From Bifidobacterium mizhiense (GTDB lineage Bacteria; Actinomycetota; Actinomycetes; Actinomycetales; Bifidobacteriaceae), in assembly GCF_020884755.1 (NCBI RefSeq), contig NZ_BPWE01000003.1, positions 248,001 through 312,000 on the forward strand: a stretch of DNA of 64,000 nucleotides, in the 5' to 3' direction. Position 1 is the stretch's first letter. Every line of letters begins with the position of its first letter. Position numbers and translations under genes: made by a program. Below the pieces are notes generated by a model that saw only the letters and a list, made by a program, of their open reading frames with translations, ran no database searches and had not been told where the DNA came from. Shown one piece after another: positions 1 to 9,467 of the stretch.

Positions 1-92
1 GGTTGATTCCCCACAACCCGGCCTACTCCCCCATTGACGGCACCCACGCCGTCATCATGGGCAAGGTGGTCACCGTTCTGCGCAAGGTCTGA
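1..92 (+). CDS. lexA: LexA repressor, C-terminal fragment
   Basis: Only the last 29 codons are in the window (reading from base 3, stop TGA at 90-92). The visible residues include NPAYSPIDG and end in GKVVTVLRKV, which match the end of the LexA S24 peptidase domain as I know it from actinobacteria. LexA represses SOS genes and cleaves itself when RecA is activated. The DNA-binding domain and the catalytic Ser/Lys pair lie upstream of the window and cannot be judged. The gene converges on the cation-efflux gene, with three bases between the stop codons. Identification rests on a short tail, so it is good but not absolute. Confidence 0.8.
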   Translation, partial: LIPHNPAYSPIDGTHAVIMGKVVTVLRKV

Positions 93-95
93 GGG

Positions 96-1025
96 TTACA
101 TATCCAAGTGTTCGCCGCTGCTGTTCCGGTGACCCTGCGGTTCTATCTGAAAGGTCGTGTGTTCGACCGAGACCGGGAAATGATCGCGCAGACAGCGTTG
201 CATGCTGGTCAGAATACGTTCGTTTTCGACAGCCGTCGTGCCCTGACGCACTACCACATGTGCCGTCAGCTGCGGCAGACCAGTGGAAACGCTGTTGGCA
301 TGCAGATCATGAACCTCAAGTACGCCAGGCACTCCCTCCAGGTGCCTCCTGACCTTGGCCATGTCGAGCTCCGGCGGGGTTTCCTCAAGAAGCACAGAGA
401 CGCTGCTGGCCAGGAGCTTGATTGCGCGGGGAATCATCAGCAGAGCGATCAGAGCTCCCGCCACGGCATCGAACCCGGCCCAACCGGTGATCATCATGAC
501 CGCAGCTGATATCAGAACCGCCACCGAACCCAAGGCATCGTTGACCACTTCGAGAAAGGCGGCACGCATGTTCAGGTTGTCCTTATGCCCGGAGGCCAGG
601 ACCAGGATGGACCCTACATTGGCAGCCAGGCCCAAAATGCCGAAGAAGAGCAGCAACCCCTGCTGATGGACCTGATCCCGCCCAGGTGACCAGAGTCGCA
701 AGACGGCCTCCACAATGGCGTAGATGCCCACAGCCAGCAGAACCAGGGCACCGCCAGCCGCCGTGATGACCTCCAGACGGGACCAGCCCCAGGTACGTCG
801 GTTCGTGGGGCGACGCTCCATCAACACGGCAGTGACCGTGGAGGCGATCAGCACAGCCATGTCCGTCATCATGTGCCCGGCATCGACCAACAGAGCCAGG
901 CTACGGGTGACCACGGCGCCGACAACTTCAGCCACGAAGACCGATCCCGTCAGCGCCAGGGTCATCAGCAACTGTCGACGATGGGCGGATCCGCCACCCT
1001 GGACACCACCTTCATGAGCACTCAT
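96..1025 (-). CDS. Cation diffusion facilitator (CDF) family metal efflux transporter
   Basis: 309-residue membrane protein, predicted to export a divalent metal such as zinc or cobalt in exchange for protons. The N-terminal half is a run of hydrophobic helices. Helix 2 holds the HxxxD metal site (His51, Asp55). The C-terminal part from about residue 215 is the hydrophilic cytoplasmic domain, with a VHDLHANSVSTG-like stretch. In helix 5 the second metal motif reads ExxxD (Glu159, Asp163), where YiiP/ZitB-type exporters have HxxxD, so metal preference may differ. An ATG start begins MSAHEGG. The gene lies 71 bases downstream of ldh on the same strand. The family is certain; the substrate is not. 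Confidence 0.92.
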   Translation of the reverse strand: MSAHEGGVQGGGSAHRRQLLMTLALTGSVFVAEVVGAVVTRSLALLVDAGHMMTDMAVLIASTVTAVLMERRPTNRRTWGWSRLEVITAAGGALVLLAVGIYAIVEAVLRLWSPGRDQVHQQGLLLFFGILGLAANVGSILVLASGHKDNLNMRAAFLEVVNDALGSVAVLISAAVMMITGWAGFDAVAGALIALLMIPRAIKLLASSVSVLLEETPPELDMAKVRRHLEGVPGVLEVHDLHANSVSTGLPQLTAHVVVRQGTTAVENERILTSMQRCLRDHFPVSVEHTTFQIEPQGHRNSSGEHLDM

Positions 1026-1096
1026 GCATACCCCGATTCATCAGTCACCAAAGTATGTCACCAGGGGTCATAAGGCAAGAGTCTTCTGAGAAATAC

Positions 1097-2122
<1,026 letters not shown>

Positions 2123-2158
2123 TTACCCAGCATAGGTGACCTGGCGTGCACCTGCCCC

Positions 2159-3712
2159 TTAGGAGCCCAACCCGGCTGCTGGCGTGTCACCCGTTGGAGC
2201 CTGCAAGGGCTTCTCGTCGATGGCCTGGTCAAGCACGGCAGCCGCCAGCCGGTCGTCCACATCAGCGCTCAGCGCAACCCCATCGGCCCGGTATTCCAAC
2301 GAATTCACCCGTCCCAACTGCCGCACCTGTTCCAGCAGGGAGCCGCTGGTGTAGGGCAGGATGGCCTGGACATGCACAGCCGGGGCGGGCAGCAGCTCCT
2401 CCACCCGTCTGCGCAGGGACTCAAGGCCCTGACCCTGCCTGGCCGAGACCAAAAAGGCATCAGGCTCAAGGTTGGCGAGCCGCTGCCGGGCATCCTGATC
2501 GATCAGATCAACCTTGTTGAAAACCAGCAGACGAGGAATGGACTCAGCGCCGGGGATGTCTGCCAGCACGGCATCTACAGCCCTGATCTGCCCAAAGGGA
2601 TCGGGGTGGGAGCCGTCCACGACGTGCAGAATCAGGTCGGACTGCCCTACCTCCTCCAGGGTGGATTTGAAGGCTTCGACCAGCTGAGTGGGCAGGCGGC
2701 GGACGAACCCGACCGTGTCCACATAGACGTAGAGCCGACCGTCTGCCGCCTTGGTGCGCCTGACGGCCGTATCCAGGGTGGCGAAGAGGGCATTCTCCAC
2801 CAGTTCCTCGGACCCGGTCAGCCGGTTGGTCAGCGAGGACTTGCCGGCATTGGTGTACCCCACCACGGCCACTGCCGGCAGCTGGTAGCGCCGCCGGGAT
2901 CCACGCTTGACCTGACGCGAGGGGGCCATCTGGGCGATCTGACGCTTCAACCGGGAAATCCGTCGTCTGATGACCCGCCGGTCGGTCTCGATCTTGGTCT
3001 CTCCCGGGCCTCGGGAGCCTATGCCGCCGGCCTGCCCGGCAGCCTGTCCCCCGGCCTGCCGGGAGAGGGATCCGCCCCAGCCGCGCAGCCTGGGCAGCAT
3101 GTACTCCAGCTGGGCCAGCTCCACCTGGGCCTTGCCCTCACGACTGGTGGCGTGCTGGGCGAAGATGTCCAGGATCAGGGCTGTCCTGTCGACCACCTTG
3201 ACCTTGGTGACATCCTCCAGGGCCCGTCGCTGGGAGGGATGAAGGTCGTCATCGGTAATGATGGTGTCGGCGCCCAGCCGGGCCACGATATCCGCCAGCT
3301 CCCGCGCCTTGCCTGAACCCAGGTAGGTGGCAGGATCCGGCTTGACCCGCTGCTGCAGCAAGCCATCCAGCACCTGAGCCCCGGCAGTCCGTGCCAGGGC
3401 GGCCAGCTCGCGCAGGGACTCCTCGGCCTGACCGACCGTGGTCCGCGAACCCGACCAGACGCCGACCAGGACCACCCGCTCCAGACGGACCTTCCGGTAC
3501 TCCACCTCGGTCACGTCCTGGAGCTCGCCCAGCCCCTCGACATGGCGGAAGGCGTTGCGCCGGCTGCGCTCCTGCCATTCCTGATCCTGGTCCTGCCCGA
3601 CCTGCCCCTCGCTGCCGGTCAGCACCTCGGACTTGTGGGCGAGCGGGTCCTGGTGGGCATCGACAACTGTTGGGCCAAGCTCTTGGGTCGGTTGTTCTTG
3701 GGTCAAAGGCAC
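2159..3712 (-). CDS. hflX: GTPase HflX
   Basis: 517-residue ribosome-associated GTPase of the Obg-HflX superfamily, which in other bacteria splits stalled or stress-damaged 70S ribosomes. The HflX N-terminal domain covers about residues 75-275 and includes the glycine-rich GGxGxRGPGE stretch. The G domain follows: G1 GYTNAGKSS near 285, DTVGF near 332, NKVD near 399, and a SAR motif. The first 60 or so residues are Gln/Glu/Asp-rich and probably disordered. The start is a GTG at 3712 with no clear ribosome binding site, so a short leader or leaderless start is possible. It is divergent from the methyltransferase, with a 129-base gap. Confidence 0.95.
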   Translation of the reverse strand: MPLTQEQPTQELGPTVVDAHQDPLAHKSEVLTGSEGQVGQDQDQEWQERSRRNAFRHVEGLGELQDVTEVEYRKVRLERVVLVGVWSGSRTTVGQAEESLRELAALARTAGAQVLDGLLQQRVKPDPATYLGSGKARELADIVARLGADTIITDDDLHPSQRRALEDVTKVKVVDRTALILDIFAQHATSREGKAQVELAQLEYMLPRLRGWGGSLSRQAGGQAAGQAGGIGSRGPGETKIETDRRVIRRRISRLKRQIAQMAPSRQVKRGSRRRYQLPAVAVVGYTNAGKSSLTNRLTGSEELVENALFATLDTAVRRTKAADGRLYVYVDTVGFVRRLPTQLVEAFKSTLEEVGQSDLILHVVDGSHPDPFGQIRAVDAVLADIPGAESIPRLLVFNKVDLIDQDARQRLANLEPDAFLVSARQGQGLESLRRRVEELLPAPAVHVQAILPYTSGSLLEQVRQLGRVNSLEYRADGVALSADVDDRLAAAVLDQAIDEKPLQAPTGDTPAAGLGS

Positions 3713-3841
3713 CTCTGCACTGGTTTATGGACTAGGGAACGAATCCGGTATAGGCGGAATCATGACACAGTCTTTATTATCATCTTCTTAGCAGACATCA
3801 GTGAGTGCCCGAGGGACGGGCAGGATTCGAAGACGGACAGG

Positions 3842-4510
3842 ATGGACATGACGCACAGGGACCATGGCAGCAGCCGGGGGCAATCCTCCAGGACCGGGAC
3901 GGACGGAGGCGAACAGTACTTCGTAGCCCGTCCGGCCTCCCCCGACCAGCGGCGGACCATCCAGGTGGAGCTGGCCGGCCGTACCTGCCAGGTGGAGGTT
4001 TCCCACGGGGTCTTTTCGTCAGGAAGGCTTGACCTGGGCACTTCGGTCCTGCTCAAACGCGTCCCCCTGCCTCCGGCCGAGGGCGACTTTCTGGACCTGG
4101 GCTGCGGCTGGGGGCCCATCGCCCTGAGCATGGCCATGCAGTCGCCCAAGGCTGACGTCTACGCTGTGGACACCAACCTGCGAGCCCTGGACCTTACCGC
4201 CCGCAACGCACAAACCCAGGGTCTTGACAGGGTGCGCACCCTAACCCCGGAACAGGTGCCGGACGATCTGCACTTCGACCTGATCTGGTCCAATCCGCCC
4301 ATCCGGGTGGGCAAGGCGGCCCTGCACGACCTGCTGATGACCTACCTGCCCAGGCTAAAGCCCCAGGGCCTTGCCTATCTGGTGGTCCAGCGCAACCTGG
4401 GTGCCGACTCCCTGATTCCCTGGCTGGCTGAGGCCCTGGGCTCCGGCTGGACGGCGGAAAAGTACGCCTCAGCCAAGGGCTACCGGGTCATCGAGGTGGG
4501 CCAGGCATGA
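3842..4510 (+). CDS. Class I SAM-dependent methyltransferase, RsmC/RsmD-like
   Basis: About 222 residues. The SAM-binding motif I (DLGCGWGP) is near residues 85-92 and the NPPI catalytic motif is at 151-154. NPPI/NPPY marks N-methyltransferases acting on exocyclic amines, and RsmC-type 16S rRNA guanine-N2 enzymes are the closest recalled relatives. The reading frame is open far upstream, over the start of hflX, but that part is Arg/Pro-rich shadow. I place the start at ATG 3842, with ATG 3848 behind AGGA as an alternative. It overlaps hrpA by ATGA, so the two are translationally coupled. The RNA substrate is an inference. Confidence 0.88.
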   Translation: MDMTHRDHGSSRGQSSRTGTDGGEQYFVARPASPDQRRTIQVELAGRTCQVEVSHGVFSSGRLDLGTSVLLKRVPLPPAEGDFLDLGCGWGPIALSMAMQSPKADVYAVDTNLRALDLTARNAQTQGLDRVRTLTPEQVPDDLHFDLIWSNPPIRVGKAALHDLLMTYLPRLKPQGLAYLVVQRNLGADSLIPWLAEALGSGWTAEKYASAKGYRVIEVGQA

Positions 4511-7500
4511 GGTTCGAGTATCCAGCCGAGCTGCCCATCAGCGCGGCCAAGGAGGACATCGTCCATGCCGTGCAGTCCTCCCAGGTGGTCATCGTCTCGG
4601 GCCAGACCGGCTCGGGCAAGACCACCCAGATCCCCAAGATCCTCCTGGAAATGGGCCGTGGCGACCACGGCCACCAGATTGTGCACACCCAGCCCAGGAG
4701 GATCGCCGCCAGAACCGTGGCCGAGCGTATCGCCTCGGAGACGGGCACCAGGCTGGGCGACCAGATCGGCTACCAGGTGCGTTTCACCGACAAGTCCAGC
4801 CGCAGCACCCGCCTGCGAGTGGTCACCGACGGCATCCTCCTGGCGCAGATCCAGGGCGATCCGCAACTGCGGGCCTACGACACCATCATCATCGACGAGG
4901 CCCACGAGCGCAGCCTGAACATCGACTTTCTGCTGGGGTATCTGACCGCCCTGCTGCCCAAACGGCCCGATCTGAAACTGATCATCACCTCGGCCACCAT
5001 CGATTCGGTCAAGTTCCGGGATCACTTCGCCAAGGCTCTGCACACCCAGGTGCCCGTGCTGGAGGTCTCCGGCCGCACCTATCCGGTCCAGACCCTCTAC
5101 GAGCCTGCCGGATCGGCCCCTGCCCTGATGCGGCATGTCCCCGGGTTCGACTCCGAGGAGGAGGGCCAGGACAGGGAGGAGCCGGACATCCCCAAGGCGG
5201 TGGCCCGGGCCTGCACCGAACTGGTCATCCACTCCACCCATGTCGACGGCCCCAGGGACATCCTGGTCTTCGCCGCCGGCGAGCGCGACATCCGCGAGTA
5301 CGAGACCGCCCTGCGACGCCACTTCGGCCCGCGGACTTCCGACATGCGTCGCCCGGATGCCCTGGAGATCATCCCCCTCTTCGCCCGCCTGTCCGCCAAG
5401 GAGCAGCACCGGGTCTTCGAAAGCCACGGCCATCAGCGCATCGTCATCGCCACCAACGTGGCCGAAACCTCCCTGACGGTGCCGGGCATCCGATACGTAG
5501 TGGATCCCGGGCTGGCCAGGATCAGCCGCTATTCCAAGTCGGCCAAGGTCCAGCGGCTGCCCATCGAGCCCATCTCCCAGGCCTCGGCAGATCAGCGTGC
5601 AGGCCGCTGCGGACGTGTGGCCGACGGCATCGCCATCCGCCTCTATGCCAAGGACGACTACGACACCCGTCCCAAGTTCACCGATCCGGAGATCCTGCGT
5701 ACCTCCCTGGGGTCGGTCATCCTGCACATGCTCTCGGTGGGTGTGGCCCATACGGCCGAGGATGTCACCGACTTCGGCTTCATCGATCCGCCCGACACCC
5801 GTGCGGTCAGCGACGGTCTACGCGAACTGACCGAGCTGCAGGCCATATCACGCCAGCAGGGCCTCATCCGGCTGACCAATCTGGGACGGCGGCTGGCCAG
5901 AATCCCCATCGACATCCGCCTGGGCAGAATGATCCTGCAGGCCGGTCAGGACGCCACCCCGGACACCCTGGCCGCTGTTCTGGTGGTCGTGGCCTTCCTC
6001 TCCCTGCAGGACCCTCGCGAGCGCCCGGAGGAGAAGCGCGAGGAGGCCGACCGGATCCACGCCCGCTACGAGGACCCCTCCAGCGACTTCCTGACGGCCC
6101 TGAATATCTGGAACCGATTTTTCCCGCAGGACAAGGAGCCCTCCAACGGGACCCTGCGCAAGGCCTGCAAGCAGGAGTACATGGCCTTCCTGCGCATGCG
6201 GCAGTGGCATGACCTCTACCGGCAGCTGGCCCAGATGTGCCGAGGCTTGCACATGAAGGTAGGCTCCCCTGTCCCCGTCAAGGGACCGGACCAGGCCCTG
6301 CTGGACCTGCCTATTGGGCAGCAGGCAGCACACGCCCTGGTCTGCTCCTGGGACGACCAGGGCATCCACCGTTCCATGCTGGCTGGCCTGCTCTCCAGCA
6401 TGGGCATGCAGGTGGTTCACGAACCCAAGGCCTCCGATTTCGCCGGCCTGCATGGTGCGGCCCGGGCCAAGGCCATGAAGCGGGCGCGCCGGCAGGCCAA
6501 GAACGACTATCAGGGTGCGCGCGGCACACATTTCGCCATCTTTCCAGGTTCTGCACTCTCCAAGGCCAATCCGCCCTGGATCATGGCTGCTGAGCTGGTG
6601 GAGACCTCCCGGCTCTGGGCCCGCTGCTGTGCGGCCATTGATCCGACCTGGGCCGAGCCCCTGGCCAAGTCCCTGAGCAGAACCACCTACGCCGAACCCC
6701 ATTGGTCAGCCTCCCGTGGTGCCGCAGTGGCGACCTCCAAGGTCCTGCTTTACGGTCTGCCCATCGTGCGCGACAGGATGGTCCAGTGGGCCCGGATCAA
6801 CCCCAGCCAGGCCAGGGACATGCTGATACGCCAGGGCCTGGTCCAGGGTGACGTGCGCGAGCGCTTCCCCCATGACGGCTTCATCCAGGCCAACCGGCAG
6901 GTGCTCAACGAGGCTGGCGAGCGGACCAGCCGAACCCGCCAGGTGACCGGCACTGTCACCGAGGAGGACCTATACGATTTCTACCAGGAACGCATTCCCC
7001 AGGAAGCCACCTCCCTGGCCGCACTGGGCTCTTGGTGGCGGAAGCACCACGATGCGGACCCGCACCTGCTGGACTTCGACCCTGACAAGGTGGAGCGCCT
7101 GAACGACCAGTCCGCCTCCTACCGACCCGGAGACTACCCCGACCACTGGCACACCCTGGGCACCGACGGCCGGCCCATGGATCTGCCCCTGACCTATCGC
7201 TACCAGCCGGGAGAGCCTGACGACGGCATCACAGTCCACATCCCCCTGCACTGCCTGAACCAGCTGACGCCAGGGCAGTTCAGCTGGACTGTGCCCGGCC
7301 TTCTGGATGACCTGATCACAGCCACCATCAAGTCCCTGCCCAAGGCCCTCCGGGTCCAGTTCGTTCCCGCCCCTGACGCCGCCCGGACCATCCGCTCCTG
7401 GATAGACGGCCACTATCCCCTGCTGCCTGGTGCCGATCCTCCGTCGGCAGAGCAGGCCACCTACGGGTCGGCAGACCAGCATGCGGACGGAGACGAAAAC

Positions 7501-8574
7501 GGTGCAAGAGCCATCCCCAGCGGGGGCTGGCCGGACTTCGAGCAGGCCTTCACCGCCGCGGCTATTGATACTCTCGGAGCCCAGCTACACCCGGAGGTCT
7601 TCACCCAGGCCAGGCTGGAACGACTGCCCGGCTACCTGCGACCCACCTTCCAGGTGGAGGAGAAACGGCGCCACGGCCACCCCAAGGTCCTGGGCCGGTC
7701 CAAGTCCTTGACCGATCTGCAGCGAAACCTGGCTGGACAGGCCCGACAGTCGGCCCGGTCACGGGTGGACTCCCAGGCCAGCAAGGCCGCCCAACAGGGC
7801 CAGGTGGTCAAGAGCGCCGACCTCCTCCATCAGTCCGGCGCCACCACCAAACCGCGCGAGGAACTGATCTGGCAGGCCGCCCTGGACAAGCTCCACCTGC
7901 CTGCCCAGCGGATCTCCTCACGCTGGCTGAGCCGGGAGGCCCTGATGCTGGCTTCGGCCCCCTACCCGGACACCTCTGCCCTGGCCGAGGACCTGCAGAT
8001 GGCCGCTGTCAAGCGCCTGATCCCCCACACCGAGACCATCACCGACGATCAGACCCTGCAGGAGGCTGTGGCCGGCGTCAGCCAGGTCTACGAGGACACC
8101 GTGTATCAGGTGGCCAAGGATGTAGTCGCCATTCTGGAGACTTCGGCCCAGGTGGACAAGGCCGTGTCTGGCCCGGCCGATTTGCCCCTGCTCTCCGTCC
8201 TACAGTGGATACGCCAGCATTCGGCCAGCCTGGTGGCCAAGGGCTTCATCGGCGCCGACCCGCCCTATGCCCTTCCCCGCCTGCGCACATATCTGAAGGC
8301 GGACCTGATGCGCCTGGACAAGGCCCGCAGGGACAAGGACCGTGACGTACGATGGGCATGGCAGGCGCAGACCGCCCAGGATCTAGTGGATCAGGCGGCC
8401 AAGACGGCCCAGGCTCTGCCCGCCGGTCCCGGAAGAGACCAGGCCATGGACCGTGCGCGAAGGGGACGTTGGATGATGGAGGAGTACTTCGTCTCCATCT
8501 GGGCCCAGGAGTTGGGGACAGCCATCCCTGTCAGTCTGCAACGAATCAGGAAGGTGCTGGAAGGAAAGCCATGA
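4507..8574 (+). CDS. hrpA: ATP-dependent RNA helicase HrpA (DEAH box)
   Basis: 1355-residue DEAH/RHA helicase of the long bacterial HrpA type. Walker A GQTGSGKT is at residues 32-39, DEAH at about 129-132, a SAT motif follows, and motif VI QRAGRCGR is near 362. The region beyond about 450 carries the winged-helix and ratchet/OB domains, then the long C-terminal extension typical of bacterial HrpA. In E. coli HrpA rescues stalled ribosomes and processes mRNA; the role here is inferred. The start overlaps the methyltransferase stop and the stop overlaps the next gene's ATG, so all three are likely co-translated. Confidence 0.95.
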   Translation: MRFEYPAELPISAAKEDIVHAVQSSQVVIVSGQTGSGKTTQIPKILLEMGRGDHGHQIVHTQPRRIAARTVAERIASETGTRLGDQIGYQVRFTDKSSRSTRLRVVTDGILLAQIQGDPQLRAYDTIIIDEAHERSLNIDFLLGYLTALLPKRPDLKLIITSATIDSVKFRDHFAKALHTQVPVLEVSGRTYPVQTLYEPAGSAPALMRHVPGFDSEEEGQDREEPDIPKAVARACTELVIHSTHVDGPRDILVFAAGERDIREYETALRRHFGPRTSDMRRPDALEIIPLFARLSAKEQHRVFESHGHQRIVIATNVAETSLTVPGIRYVVDPGLARISRYSKSAKVQRLPIEPISQASADQRAGRCGRVADGIAIRLYAKDDYDTRPKFTDPEILRTSLGSVILHMLSVGVAHTAEDVTDFGFIDPPDTRAVSDGLRELTELQAISRQQGLIRLTNLGRRLARIPIDIRLGRMILQAGQDATPDTLAAVLVVVAFLSLQDPRERPEEKREEADRIHARYEDPSSDFLTALNIWNRFFPQDKEPSNGTLRKACKQEYMAFLRMRQWHDLYRQLAQMCRGLHMKVGSPVPVKGPDQALLDLPIGQQAAHALVCSWDDQGIHRSMLAGLLSSMGMQVVHEPKASDFAGLHGAARAKAMKRARRQAKNDYQGARGTHFAIFPGSALSKANPPWIMAAELVETSRLWARCCAAIDPTWAEPLAKSLSRTTYAEPHWSASRGAAVATSKVLLYGLPIVRDRMVQWARINPSQARDMLIRQGLVQGDVRERFPHDGFIQANRQVLNEAGERTSRTRQVTGTVTEEDLYDFYQERIPQEATSLAALGSWWRKHHDADPHLLDFDPDKVERLNDQSASYRPGDYPDHWHTLGTDGRPMDLPLTYRYQPGEPDDGITVHIPLHCLNQLTPGQFSWTVPGLLDDLITATIKSLPKALRVQFVPAPDAARTIRSWIDGHYPLLPGADPPSAEQATYGSADQHADGDENGARAIPSGGWPDFEQAFTAAAIDTLGAQLHPEVFTQARLERLPGYLRPTFQVEEKRRHGHPKVLGRSKSLTDLQRNLAGQARQSARSRVDSQASKAAQQGQVVKSADLLHQSGATTKPREELIWQAALDKLHLPAQRISSRWLSREALMLASAPYPDTSALAEDLQMAAVKRLIPHTETITDDQTLQEAVAGVSQVYEDTVYQVAKDVVAILETSAQVDKAVSGPADLPLLSVLQWIRQHSASLVAKGFIGADPPYALPRLRTYLKADLMRLDKARRDKDRDVRWAWQAQTAQDLVDQAAKTAQALPAGPGRDQAMDRARRGRWMMEEYFVSIWAQELGTAIPVSLQRIRKVLEGKP

Positions 8575-9458
8575 GCAAAAGACCATCGGGACGATCACGT
8601 AGGGGCGGCACCAAACGCGGAGGGACCAGCCTCCGCCGCGCGCAGACCCTGGGGGCCGCCCTGATGGCCGCAGTCCTGGTGGTCGCCCTATGCATCCTGG
8701 CTGTCCGTTTCGTCTCCTACAGGCTGATGGTAGGCCGCGTCATCCGCCACCAGGAGGAGCTGTCCCAGGAGTACGTTTTCAATCCAGGCAAAATCATCAC
8801 CGATCACCGTTTTCATGACACCGTGGACATGAACGCCGACGACGTCGAGGCCTTTTTAAACAACCACGAGGCCTCATGCAACGGATCCACCTGCCTGCGC
8901 AGCCTGCAGATGGATGTCCCCGACCGTCCCGGTGACGGTCTATGTGATGCCTACAAGGGCGGCAAGAAACAGAGCGCGGCTCAAATCATCGACGGGGCCG
9001 CCCGCTCCTGTGGAATCAGCCAGAAGGTCCTCCTGACCATGCTGCAAAAGGAGCAGCATCTAGTGGCCACCAATCATCCCCCCACCCAGGTCCAGCTTCG
9101 GTCGGCCATGGGCCTTTCCTGCCCAGATGATGCAGACTGTGACACCCGCTATGCCGGATTCTTCAATCAGGTCTACGGGGCTGCCCACCGATTCCGCTAC
9201 TACCAGGCCCATCGGGACCAGTATGCCTACCAGACCAAGGCTCTGAACGATGTACGCTTCAGCCCCGATGTCTCCTGTGGCAGCGGCAAAGTCTACATCG
9301 AAAATGATGCCACTGCCCTGCTCTACATCTATACGCCCTACCAACCCAACGAGGCAGCGCTGCAGGCAGGCGACGGCGAAGGCGACCGCTGCTCCAGCTA
9401 CGGCAACCGCAACTTCGTCATCATCTACAACAACTGGTTCGGCCGATCGGACCAGTGA
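8571..9458 (+). CDS. Membrane-anchored extracytoplasmic protein, lysozyme-like domain, cysteine-rich
   Basis: 295 residues, ATG overlapping the hrpA stop (ATGA). A basic N-terminus (residues 1-24, many Arg/Lys) precedes one membrane helix (about 27-50), so the rest should lie outside the cell. Eight cysteines follow (103, 108, 125, 147, 184, 190, 236, 274), enough for four disulphides. The stretch VLLTMLQKEQHLV (Glu161), then a CxxxxxC loop and FFNQVYGAAHRFRYY, resembles the catalytic helix and core of lysozyme-like or lytic transglycosylase folds. Relatives in actinobacteria are often loosely labelled hemagglutinin. Muralytic activity is my inference; no enzyme role is shown by the sequence alone. 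Confidence 0.75.
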   Translation: MSKRPSGRSRRGGTKRGGTSLRRAQTLGAALMAAVLVVALCILAVRFVSYRLMVGRVIRHQEELSQEYVFNPGKIITDHRFHDTVDMNADDVEAFLNNHEASCNGSTCLRSLQMDVPDRPGDGLCDAYKGGKKQSAAQIIDGAARSCGISQKVLLTMLQKEQHLVATNHPPTQVQLRSAMGLSCPDDADCDTRYAGFFNQVYGAAHRFRYYQAHRDQYAYQTKALNDVRFSPDVSCGSGKVYIENDATALLYIYTPYQPNEAALQAGDGEGDRCSSYGNRNFVIIYNNWFGRSDQ

Positions 9459-9467
9459 GCCCCGGTT

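Noticed and set aside
3542-3841. Longer methyltransferase with about 100 extra N-terminal residues
   Set aside because: The extra part is antisense to the hflX start and crosses the shared promoter gap. The methyltransferase fold needs only the part from 3842.
4480-5751. 423-codon minus-strand open frame opposite hrpA
   Set aside because: Covers the helicase core where hrpA motifs are all intact; Gly/Asp/His-rich antisense composition and no motif.
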